From NCBI GenBank assembly GCA_046757585.1, contig JBHHYR010000188.1, positions 1 through 8,018 on the forward strand: 8,018 nt of DNA, in the 5' to 3' direction. The position numbers and the translations under genes are program-made. This stretch comes from JBHHYR01 sp046757585 (lineage in GTDB: Bacteria; Desulfobacterota; Binatia; HRBIN30). Below the pieces are notes generated by a model that saw only the letters and a list, made by a program, of their open reading frames with translations, made no database searches and was not told the origin of the DNA. This document shows, one piece after another, positions 1 to 6,417 of this stretch. Positions within the stretch are counted from its first letter, which is position 1, and each line of letters begins with the position of its first letter.

Positions 1-53
1 CCGCACCGTGATGGGTATGCGCCTGTACGTAGCCGCCCGTGCAGTCGATGCCC
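1..53 (+). other. Upstream, out-of-frame segment of the multiheme cytochrome gene
   Basis: Reading frame 1 is open here and ends in residues CSRC (codons at 40-51), followed by a proline codon at 52-54. The cytochrome frame that continues downstream has a stop (TAG at 30-32) just before it. Adding one A between positions 52 and 53 turns the codon after CSRC into CAC (His). It creates a sixth heme motif CSRCH and joins this segment in frame to DRNRRTANCQTCH. This strongly suggests that the segment belongs to the same gene and that one base has been lost, through either a sequencing or assembly error or a real frameshift mutation. Only 17 codons of this frame are inside the window. Confidence 0.55.
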
Positions 54-1025
54 GATCGCAATCGCCGAACGGCAAACTGTCAGACGTGCCACCCAGCTCA
101 CATGCAGACGGGTAGCCTGGAGCATTTCCCACTGAGCCCCCAGGGCGAGTTTTTGGGCGGAGACATCCGGGAGAAGTGGGGAGGGTGCTTCGTCGGCCGT
201 GATGTCCATTCCAATCCTCGCGCCGGTGAGGACATCGCAACCGTTTCGCACCTCAACGCGGTAGGGAAGTGGCTCAAGGACAACGTGGCCAGAGACGGCA
301 AGGGCCTCTACTGCACCAACTGTCACAGTGTAGGATCACGGCTCTTGTACAAAGCCGATCAGTTGACCGACGTGATCACGCAGTCGGGACGGACCTTGAG
401 AAACAAGGGCCTGAAAGAGATCCTCGCCCGCTTCCGCAAAATGGAGGGAGGCAAGTACGCCAACTACACCGTGGAAGACTTCTTCGACCCCAAGATCGCC
501 CCCAAGGACCGTGTCTCCGCGTACTGGACGGACACTGCCAGTGGGCCCTATGACAAGGTCGATGACGCGGGCGACCACTGGCTCGCCGCCGGCGAGCCGC
601 ACTGCGCAGACTGCCATGTCCCGCCCTTCGTGGAGGGCATGGGAGGAACGTACTTCCCGATCGACCAGAAGGGGAAGTACTCGTTGATGCGGTACTCCAA
701 AGGGCACTCCAAGGGGAAGGGGCACGTCGGACTGTCCTGCCAGTCATGCCATGAGTCGATTCACGGCCTGTATCCGTCCACTCCTGGCGGACCGGACCCG
801 GTGACGTACGCCCAGGCAGCGCAGTACAATCCTGATGGCTCGCATGGGCCTCTACAGTGTGGAGCTTGCCACGTCGTGGACGCCGACGGTGTACCCAAGG
901 AACTGGTTGAGGAGAGCCGGTTGGCACCCTTCCCCGACAGCCAGTATCCGTCACGCTACGAGAAGGCAGTGGCGCTGGCTCACTCGCTACGTCTCGCCGC
1001 AGAAAGGCAGCTAGTGGCAGAATGA
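39..1025 (+). CDS. Multiheme cytochrome c, C-terminal part (five CXXCH motifs)
   Basis: This 328-residue reading frame starts at GTG 39 and has five CXXCH heme c attachment sites: CQTCH (residues 14-18), CTNCH (92-96), CADCH (189-193), CQSCH (234-238) and CGACH (274-278). Many further histidines (for example in HPAH, GHSKGKGH and ESIHG) could serve as distal ligands. Such proteins carry electrons in the periplasm or at the cell surface. No signal peptide or membrane segment is present, although heme c attachment needs export. The first heme motif lies only 14 residues from the start, so the visible frame is almost certainly not the whole gene. An in-frame TAG at 30-32 and an apparent one-base deletion near 52 explain this: the true N-terminus lies to the left in another frame. 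The gene converges on the minus-strand operon and overlaps its last gene by 15 nt. I cannot assign a specific family (octaheme, HAO-like or other) or an electron partner. Confidence 0.85.
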   Translation: MQSMPDRNRRTANCQTCHPAHMQTGSLEHFPLSPQGEFLGGDIREKWGGCFVGRDVHSNPRAGEDIATVSHLNAVGKWLKDNVARDGKGLYCTNCHSVGSRLLYKADQLTDVITQSGRTLRNKGLKEILARFRKMEGGKYANYTVEDFFDPKIAPKDRVSAYWTDTASGPYDKVDDAGDHWLAAGEPHCADCHVPPFVEGMGGTYFPIDQKGKYSLMRYSKGHSKGKGHVGLSCQSCHESIHGLYPSTPGGPDPVTYAQAAQYNPDGSHGPLQCGACHVVDADGVPKELVEESRLAPFPDSQYPSRYEKAVALAHSLRLAAERQLVAE

Positions 1026-2867
1026 CTGATCTTTCGTCCCGGCGCTGGACCCCGCGCTCCCACGAGCCAGGACCACTTCCACCAGGCTGCGGGTGACCAC
1101 CGGAGCCTTCGTGCGGTGCGCCTCGTTTTCGACTCTCATGCGGGCTTCCGCCTGCCGCCCGGCCGGCAGGTGATCGAGGCGGGCCTCCGCGTCGGGCAGC
1201 CACGGTCGCCCTCGTAACGGCGCCGCCTCCATGAAGCGGCGGAACTTGTCCAGAATCTCGCGGTTGGGTGCGCTACGTCCGCGGAGCAGAGCTTCGATTT
1301 GGTCGAGGACCAGAAGCTTGCGCTCCTTGCGAGCCATGCGGCGCCGAGCCTCCGCGAAGGCCGCAGGTCGCACCTCCTCGAGGCCGAAGCGCCGGATGAT
1401 CTGAGCGACCCGCATCATCGACTCGTCCCGAATCTCGCTGAGAAACTCGGAGGTGATCTCTGACACCCCCCGCTCGCGCGCGCGTAGCTCCATGAGCTTG
1501 TGAATACCTGGTCGGACGAAGTTCGGGGCGTGTTCCACCCGGGCGAGCGCCGCGGGCGACCAGGACGTGGCGGGCTGGTGCCGCGCAGTCCCGCGCGGGA
1601 CTGCGGCGATCGCGCCAGTGCCCATAGCGCGTTGTCGCACCGCCTGCATGACGTCGGCGCTGACCTGGGCACTGCCCCGTCGCCGGGCTTCCTCCTCGAC
1701 GCGGCGGACTACCAGGCCGCGGACGAACGAGGGGGTGCGTTCGAGGCGCTGTCGTGCCTGAGCGGTCCACGGCATCGTGCACTCCGGCGGCAGCGCGAAG
1801 GCGGGCTGCCCCGCAACGGTTTTTTCACTTGCCGGATCGGGCTGATACAAGCAGGACGGATCCTCGGCCATTGCGTCACCGAGGCTTGCGGACGCACGGG
1901 CCCGGCACCCACCGCAGCGGTCGCGGTAGAAGCACATCGCGCACTTGCCTCCGAGCCCCGAGCGGTCCCGGAGGCGCAGCAGGAGTGGCGACCTTTCCCA
2001 GATCTCGCGGAAGCTTTGCTCAGTCAGTCTTCCCGCCACCTGTGGCATGTAGGGGCAGGGGGTCACCTCGCCCGCAGGACCAATCCGGGCGTAGTGCATC
2101 CCGGCAGGGCAACCGCTCGGGTAGGCGTGTACGAGCGCAGCAGGCGAATGCTCCTGCGCCAGCACCCGCCCATACTGCGGGGCGCAGCGTACGGCCACGA
2201 ACAGGCGGTCGCTCATGGCACGCTGGATTCGCTTCAGCTCGTGCAGCTGGGCCTCGTACTCCTCGGGTGTCAGGTCGGTGAGCGCTTGGCCGCGTCCCGT
2301 GCACACCAGAAAATACACGTTCCACGCCTTCGCAGCGAACTCTGCGGCGAGCTCACCAATCGCTGCGATTTCGTGTCGGTTCCAGCGAAAAACGGAGGTC
2401 TGAACAGCGAGATCGAGCCCCGCTTCCCTGGCTGCGTGCAGCCCGGCGAGAGCGCCCCTCCAAGCACCGGGCCGGCCGCGGAGCTGATCGTGGAGATCGG
2501 GCCGCTTTGCCGCGTCCAGGCTGATGCCCACGCCCTGAACCCCGCTGGCCCGCAGAGCGCTGGCGACGCGCGCTGATAGCAACGTCCCGTTCGTACCCAC
2601 AACCACGGTCATCCCAGCTGCGGCCGCAGCCCTGCTGACTGCCGCGAGGTCTGGCCGGAGCAGGGGTTCTCCACCAGTGAGAATCAGGAAGAGATTGGGA
2701 TTCAGCTCGGCAAGCTCATCGACCACCCGCAAACACTCCCGGGTCGAGGGGTCGCTGGCGCCCGCGCGCGCTCGGGCATTGAGATAGCAATGGCCGCAGC
2801 GGAGATTGCACCGCTCGGTGAGGTTCCACGAGATGGCGTGCGGCACACCGGCACTCAACGTACTCAC
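1011..2867 (-). CDS. NirJ/AhbD-like radical SAM/SPASM enzyme with three C-terminal PCP_red-like repeats
   Basis: A cytoplasmic radical SAM enzyme of about 618 residues. Residue numbers count from GTG 2867. The [4Fe-4S]-SAM motif is CNLRCGHC (Cys 20, 24, 27), followed by the TGGEP motif (about 64-68) and a TNGTLL segment. The SPASM region has CX12GX4C (Cys 253 and 271), then CX2CX5CX2C (309, 312, 318, 321) ending in CGGCRARA, and Cys 339. This pattern is typical of the heme d1/alternative heme enzymes NirJ and AhbD, which modify porphyrin side chains, and of related peptide-modifying enzymes. After about residue 345 come three PCP_red-like repeats (about 366-414, 436-484 and 555-602; the third is degenerate), far beyond the roughly 350-400 residues of NirJ/AhbD. 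The start is uncertain: GTG 2867 has AGGA just upstream (22 nt after the previous stop), GTG 2888 lies one base after that stop, and TTG 2915 would overlap the preceding gene by 26 nt. The substrate is unknown. A porphyrin or heme intermediate is an inference from family resemblance and the cytochrome-rich operon. Confidence 0.93.
   Translation of the reverse strand: MSTLSAGVPHAISWNLTERCNLRCGHCYLNARARAGASDPSTRECLRVVDELAELNPNLFLILTGGEPLLRPDLAAVSRAAAAAGMTVVVGTNGTLLSARVASALRASGVQGVGISLDAAKRPDLHDQLRGRPGAWRGALAGLHAAREAGLDLAVQTSVFRWNRHEIAAIGELAAEFAAKAWNVYFLVCTGRGQALTDLTPEEYEAQLHELKRIQRAMSDRLFVAVRCAPQYGRVLAQEHSPAALVHAYPSGCPAGMHYARIGPAGEVTPCPYMPQVAGRLTEQSFREIWERSPLLLRLRDRSGLGGKCAMCFYRDRCGGCRARASASLGDAMAEDPSCLYQPDPASEKTVAGQPAFALPPECTMPWTAQARQRLERTPSFVRGLVVRRVEEEARRRGSAQVSADVMQAVRQRAMGTGAIAAVPRGTARHQPATSWSPAALARVEHAPNFVRPGIHKLMELRARERGVSEITSEFLSEIRDESMMRVAQIIRRFGLEEVRPAAFAEARRRMARKERKLLVLDQIEALLRGRSAPNREILDKFRRFMEAAPLRGRPWLPDAEARLDHLPAGRQAEARMRVENEAHRTKAPVVTRSLVEVVLARGSAGSSAGTKDQSFCH
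1584..1605. repeat. Perfect 22-bp palindrome inside the radical SAM gene
   Basis: Positions 1584-1594 are the exact reverse complement of 1595-1605, with no spacer. The site encodes part of the low-complexity linker between the first and second PCP_red-like repeats (about residues 421-428 counted from GTG 2867), where protein sequence constraint is probably weak. It could be a protein-binding site, a stable RNA hairpin between domains, or chance in GC-rich coding DNA. No second copy was noticed in the window. Confidence 0.5.
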
Positions 2868-2889
2868 CTTTCCTGCGTCACCGATCACC

Positions 2890-4578
2890 CTAGATCGACG
2901 CTTCGGATTCTCCAATCCGTTGCAGGACGAACTTCGGCATTTCCCGGCGGCTCTCGGCGATCGCCTCCTCGACGATCTCGGCTGTTATAACCGGTTCCCT
3001 GCGACACTCGGCGATGGCGAGGGCGGCGCGGCGCGCGGCGTCTCGCATGAAGCCCTGAGGCACACGCTCGAGGCGTGCGGCTGCCTCGTGGCTGTAACGA
3101 ACCGCCGGCCGCCACGTCTCCTCGCACACCCGCGAGGTAGCCGCGGCGGTTCTCGGCTTCTCGCCCACCACGAGCACATGGCAGGGCGCCCGTCGCGCGA
3201 GGTTGAGGCAAGTCGCGCCGACTTCGCCGTCGCCGACCGCGTGGGCACCGGTGCGGCCTAGAGCCAGCAGCCATGTCCGGCGCGCCTCGATGTGCGAGAG
3301 CACCGCCGCGAAGGCCTTCCCGGAAAGGAGACATACCGGCAATTCGACACCCCGCTCCCGCGCCATGATCTCTGCCGTTTCGAGATGGTTCCGGTACACC
3401 CGCGCCAGGCCCCGATCGATCACTTCCTCGTGCAGTTGCTCCTGCTCCTTGAAATGAAAGAGTCGCCCGGCTTCCTCACTGAGAACCTCCGCGATCGAGC
3501 GGAATGCCACCGTGTGGAAGTGGGGATCATAGGCGGCCACGGCCTCGACCGCCGCCCCCGTTGCATCCCTCAGATCCAGTGCAGCGCCCAGGGCGGAAAA
3601 GGCGAGGTCGCTCCCATCGATGGCTACCGTGATGGGTCCGGCGTGAGCGCCGATGTCCTTTACGATCAGCACGTGGGAATCGGTCCGCCGAAGGATGCGC
3701 TCGCACACGCTGCCTAGCTCCCCGTCCCCCGTTGTCCCGAGGCCGTCTCGGCCAAGCACGACAAGGTCGCAACCGCTGCGTTCGATGTCATCGAGCAAGG
3801 CGGCGTAGTTCTTCCCTTCCAGGGCATGGCGCTCGAAGGGCACCCCTGCGTCTTCGCACTGCTTCTGGAACACATCCAGGTACGAATCCGCGATGAGCTT
3901 CAACCCGCGGCGGATCAGGGAATCATGGACGCTGCGCTGCCGCCTGAGTTTCTGCTCCTGCTGGTAGCGCTGCGGGAGTCCGCGCTCCATTTGCTGGAAC
4001 CGGTTTTCGTGGAGGCCGGCGGCGTAGACGTGGCAGCCGGTGAGATGCCCACCCGCCGCGCGCGCGAGCGAGACTGCAAGCTCGATGGCCCGACTCGAGG
4101 CCGGCGAGTTGTCCACGGCCACGTAGATGTGCCGGTATCGGGGTGGCGGCGCGGTTGCGCCCTGGGTTTCGGAACTCGGTGCGTGTGGTTTCGAGTCGGA
4201 ATGGAATCGCCCGTCCTTTGCCCACATTGCCATCGCCCCCTCGAGTGTTGATATCTTGACGCGGCGCTCTCCGCAGCGCCGGGCGTGTCGCTCGACCTCC
4301 AGCACCACCATCCCCCTGACGGCGGGAGGAATCCGCGTGGTGCGCGACAGGGCATCGGGATCCCAGGGCAGGGTGCGCTGCACCACGGCTGATGCCGTTG
4401 CCCAGCCGGCGATCTTCTCATCGAAGATCTCCTCGCTCACGATCGTTAGGCTCCGTGCGCCTGCCAGCTCTTCCACTCGCCATCTGGTGAGCTCGCGCAT
4501 GAAACCCTCCGGAACCCGCGACAGGCGTTCTCGTGCCTGACGCGTCCAGGCCATTTCACTGGTTTGCTTCCGTGTCAT
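2890..4578 (-). CDS. PCP_red(x2)-universal stress protein(x2)-PCP_red fusion
   Basis: A soluble, probably cytoplasmic 562-residue protein with no signal peptide or membrane segment. Domain order: PCP_red-like repeats at about 9-58 (AWTRQARERLSRVP) and 70-120 (LPWDPDALSR); a Pro/Ser-rich linker (about 121-146); a USP domain at about 148-307; a second USP domain at about 314-472; and a third PCP_red-like repeat at about 494-545. The first USP domain keeps the full ATP-binding signature G-2X-G-9X-G-S (Gly 276, 279, 289, Ser 290). The second has G-2X-G-9X-G-A (Gly 441, 444, 454), with Ala replacing the usual Ser/Thr. USP proteins bind ATP or related nucleotides and modulate stress and energy responses. 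Tandem USPs are common, but flanking PCP_red domains are not. I chose ATG 4578 because AAGGA lies 6 nt upstream and the first conserved repeat begins shortly after. An upstream start at 4659 would overlap the cytochrome gene by 59 nt. The gene sits directly upstream of the radical SAM gene that carries the same small domain, so a shared function is likely; its nature is unknown. Confidence 0.92.
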   Translation of the reverse strand: MTRKQTSEMAWTRQARERLSRVPEGFMRELTRWRVEELAGARSLTIVSEEIFDEKIAGWATASAVVQRTLPWDPDALSRTTRIPPAVRGMVVLEVERHARRCGERRVKISTLEGAMAMWAKDGRFHSDSKPHAPSSETQGATAPPPRYRHIYVAVDNSPASSRAIELAVSLARAAGGHLTGCHVYAAGLHENRFQQMERGLPQRYQQEQKLRRQRSVHDSLIRRGLKLIADSYLDVFQKQCEDAGVPFERHALEGKNYAALLDDIERSGCDLVVLGRDGLGTTGDGELGSVCERILRRTDSHVLIVKDIGAHAGPITVAIDGSDLAFSALGAALDLRDATGAAVEAVAAYDPHFHTVAFRSIAEVLSEEAGRLFHFKEQEQLHEEVIDRGLARVYRNHLETAEIMARERGVELPVCLLSGKAFAAVLSHIEARRTWLLALGRTGAHAVGDGEVGATCLNLARRAPCHVLVVGEKPRTAAATSRVCEETWRPAVRYSHEAAARLERVPQGFMRDAARRAALAIAECRREPVITAEIVEEAIAESRREMPKFVLQRIGESEASI

Positions 4579-4600
4579 TCCTCGTCCTTTCCGTGCAACC
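4579..4600 (-). promoter_or_regulatory. Ribosome binding site that decides the start of the USP fusion gene
   Basis: Read on the minus strand, the 22-nt gap between the stop of the diheme cytochrome gene and ATG 4578 contains AAGGACGAGGA. The AAGGA lies 6 nt before the ATG, and a second GAGGA abuts the start codon. This favours ATG 4578 over the in-frame start at 4659, which lies inside the preceding gene. Confidence 0.65.
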
Positions 4601-5524
4601 TCACGGATACAGTTTCGCGTTGCCTTCCTCACCCGTGAGCGTCTTGAGGAACTGCGCAAGGTCCAGCATCTGCTCGACGGTCATTACGTCGGCGAACTTC
4701 GGCATCTTCGACCAGCCCTTCGCATCGGCGTACGCGCCCTCTGCGCCCAGCTCGACGCCGGGCGGATTCGCCACCACCACCGCGTTCGGGTCGAGGAGCG
4801 ATTCGACCAGGTATTCCCGTGTTTGGACGGCTCCGATGCTGGTCAGATCGGGTCCCACTCCGCCTTCGGACACGGGCTCCTCGAGATGGAAATTCACGCC
4901 GCGGACCCTGTGACAGCTCGTGCAGCCGAACTCCGGGAACAGGTCGCGGCCCGACTGTGGGTTTCCCCTGGGCAGGCTGATGGCGGCTGGTGGAGCTTCG
5001 GCGTCGGCCCCGAGCGTGGCGTACGTCCGCTGTGCAGTGCGGATTTCATCACGCGCTGCGGCGTCGGTATCGCTGTCGCTCTCTGCCAAGAGGAAGAGGA
5101 TGACCGAAGCGATTTCGTCCCCGTCAAGGCCGATCGGCGGCCGGTTGATCGCGGGCATGAGGCCCTTGGGGAAACCGGGGACGACGAATGCGTTGGGGTC
5201 ATAGAGTGACTCGACGAGGTACTCGATCGCCGAGTACCCATCGGCTCTCTTGCGTTCTGCGGCGCGTATTCCCACCGGCTGGCGAAATTGCTCTCCAAAC
5301 ACCCCCAGGTTCGGGCAACGCACGGCGCTGCCTCGGCCGCCGATGGAATGGCATGTGTAACACTTACCCTTTCCGAAGAAGAGGGCTTCTCCGCGTGCCA
5401 CTCCGACCTCGCCCCCCGCACCACCTCCCCCGGCGCCGGATGCCGCAGTCAGAAGCTCCCCGCACCACACGAAGATGCCGGTCAGAACCACCACGAGGAT
5501 GGACGCTTTCACGAAACCGCTCAC
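4601..5524 (-). CDS. Membrane-anchored diheme cytochrome c
   Basis: A 307-residue protein with a hydrophobic N-terminal segment (about residues 5-22), acting as an uncleaved anchor or Sec signal, followed by a Gly-rich linker (about 28-39) and two class I cytochrome c domains. The heme motifs are CYTCH (55-59) and CTSCH (201-205). The likely axial methionines are Met 123 (GLMPAIN) and Met 274 (SKMPKF). The two halves are internal duplicates: EYLVESLYDPNAFVV (101-115) matches EYLVESLLDPNAVVV (237-251). Translation starts at GTG 5524, with GGGA about 7 nt upstream. It would transfer single electrons in the periplasm, probably between the cytochrome/cupredoxin proteins encoded upstream and a terminal acceptor. 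The resemblance is to small c-type cytochrome subunits of respiratory complexes, and no exact subfamily is claimed. A hairpin lies in the 70-nt gap upstream of the gene. Confidence 0.93.
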   Translation of the reverse strand: MSGFVKASILVVVLTGIFVWCGELLTAASGAGGGGAGGEVGVARGEALFFGKGKCYTCHSIGGRGSAVRCPNLGVFGEQFRQPVGIRAAERKRADGYSAIEYLVESLYDPNAFVVPGFPKGLMPAINRPPIGLDGDEIASVILFLLAESDSDTDAAARDEIRTAQRTYATLGADAEAPPAAISLPRGNPQSGRDLFPEFGCTSCHRVRGVNFHLEEPVSEGGVGPDLTSIGAVQTREYLVESLLDPNAVVVANPPGVELGAEGAYADAKGWSKMPKFADVMTVEQMLDLAQFLKTLTGEEGNAKLYP

Positions 5525-5549
5525 ACTCGTCCCATCCCGGTCCGGTCCA

Positions 5550-5571
5550 GCGCCGGCACGATCACCGGCGC
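5550..5571 (-). other. Intercistronic GC-rich hairpin
   Basis: In the 70-nt gap between the cupredoxin-like gene and the diheme cytochrome gene, GCGCCGG (5550-5556) and CCGGCGC (5565-5571) form a perfect 7-bp stem with an 8-nt loop. It is not followed by a U-run on the minus-strand transcript, so it does not look like an intrinsic terminator. It lies about 25 nt before GTG 5524, next to a direct repeat of GGTCC units (about 5539-5548). It could stabilise a processed mRNA end or tune relative expression, and this is the largest gap in the operon. Chance formation is possible at this GC content. Confidence 0.5.
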
Positions 5572-5594
5572 CTCGTGAATCGCGACCATGGCAC

Positions 5595-6401
5595 TCACGG
5601 GGCCGCCCGCATGGTGAAGTTCACCCTAGCCGTTCCACCCGGGGTAACCTCTACGGATTTGGACTGGGTGATCGGGTCGGCAAACGTGTACGTTGCAACC
5701 TTCCCCTCTTTCTGCGTGGTATCGGTGATCTTCCAGTGTTCGTGCCACATGTGGACCGTATATTTGCCGGGTGGCACATCAGTCAGCCGGAACGCGCCGT
5801 CTGTCCCGGTGATGGCGTAGTAGGGATGGTCCGCTACGTGAATATACGCCGTCATCCAGCCGTGGCCCGCATCGCACTGCAGTCGCACCACCCCCGACTT
5901 GCGCAGTCTCTTTCTCAGTTCCACCGGTTTCGGGAACGGAATGTTGTACGTGGCCGCACCGAACATGTGCACGTTGTGCAGGACGTTGTCGGAGCTCTTG
6001 AGGGTCACTTCCGACCTTCTCGGTACGACCAGGATATGTGGGTGGTAGTCACATCCCTGCTGATTGAGGGCGAAGGGTCCCTTGGGCAGAGGCTTGCCGC
6101 GGGTGACGCCCTTCAGAAACACGACCGCGTTCTCGACCCCACCCGCCTTGTCGATCATCAGGCGGTTAGATGGGCGCTGGCCCTTGCCCAGCGGATCACA
6201 AACGTCGGCGTTCCTGTTGATCGGGAACGGATCGAGGTGGGGCCGGGAACCTTCCCAGGTCACCTTGCCGGCGATCACGCCGCCGTTCGCCACGCTCGCG
6301 ACGTGATATTTCTTTGCCTTTGCCGCCGCATCGCTGGCGGGCATCGCCCATACGAAGACGAGGGCACTGAGAATGGTCAGTCGAGCCGTGCGAAGTTGCA
6401 T
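5595..6401 (-). CDS. Exported cupredoxin-like protein with carboxypeptidase-regulatory-like domain
   Basis: A 268-residue protein with a clear Sec signal peptide: basic RTAR, a hydrophobic core at about 8-20, and a probable cleavage site after the Ala-rich stretch PASDAAA (about residue 27). The middle region is cupredoxin-like. The segment LHNVHMFG offers His 142 and His 145, and CDAGHGWM offers Cys 176, His 180 and Met 183, which fits a type 1 copper His-Cys-His-Met set. Cys 68 and Cys 117 could form a disulfide. The sequence from about 193 (ITGTDGAFRLTDVPPGKYTV) is the beta-sandwich motif of carboxypeptidase-regulatory-like (CarboxypepD_reg) domains, followed by a short beta-rich tail. It probably acts in the periplasm as a copper protein or electron shuttle for the neighbouring cytochromes; copper binding itself is inferred. 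The start is ATG 6401. Its Shine-Dalgarno sequence overlaps the stop codon of the upstream gene, 13 nt away, which suggests translational coupling. Confidence 0.9.
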   Translation of the reverse strand: MQLRTARLTILSALVFVWAMPASDAAAKAKKYHVASVANGGVIAGKVTWEGSRPHLDPFPINRNADVCDPLGKGQRPSNRLMIDKAGGVENAVVFLKGVTRGKPLPKGPFALNQQGCDYHPHILVVPRRSEVTLKSSDNVLHNVHMFGAATYNIPFPKPVELRKRLRKSGVVRLQCDAGHGWMTAYIHVADHPYYAITGTDGAFRLTDVPPGKYTVHMWHEHWKITDTTQKEGKVATYTFADPITQSKSVEVTPGGTARVNFTMRAAP

Positions 6402-6417
6402 TGCTTCATCCTCCTCA
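6402..6417 (-). promoter_or_regulatory. Stop codon/Shine-Dalgarno overlap coupling two operon genes
   Basis: On the minus strand the TGA of the upstream cytochrome gene (6417-6415) is embedded in TGAGGAGG. This provides GAGGAGG 8 nt before ATG 6401. It is the strongest ribosome binding site in the window and implies that ribosomes finishing the upstream gene can reinitiate on the cupredoxin-like gene. Confidence 0.7.

Noticed and set aside
6..17. A 12-base match between the left edge and about 3627-3638
   Set aside because: Short, isolated and within different coding contexts; no flanking similarity or mobile-element features.
1151..1170. Inverted repeat with 7-bp arms near the 3' end of the radical SAM gene, considered as a terminator
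   Set aside because: It lies inside the third repeat coding region, has no U-run, and is about 140 nt before the stop codon; probably chance from GC-rich codons.
376..1203. Minus-strand reading frame of 275 codons opposite the multiheme cytochrome
   Set aside because: Arg/Pro/Ser-rich shadow of the heme-motif gene, spanning the convergent gene ends, with no domain.
1500..2576. Long plus-strand reading frame of 358 codons opposite the radical SAM gene
   Set aside because: Its translation has no recognisable domain, is rich in Arg/Ala/Gly as expected from GC-rich antisense DNA, and lies wholly opposite a gene with clear motifs.
2890..4578. Evidence for bacteriochlorophyll synthesis, from the PCP_red-like domains
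   Set aside because: No nitrogenase-like BchL/N/B core or other chlorophyll gene is present; the domain occurs here only as repeats on a USP protein and a radical SAM protein.
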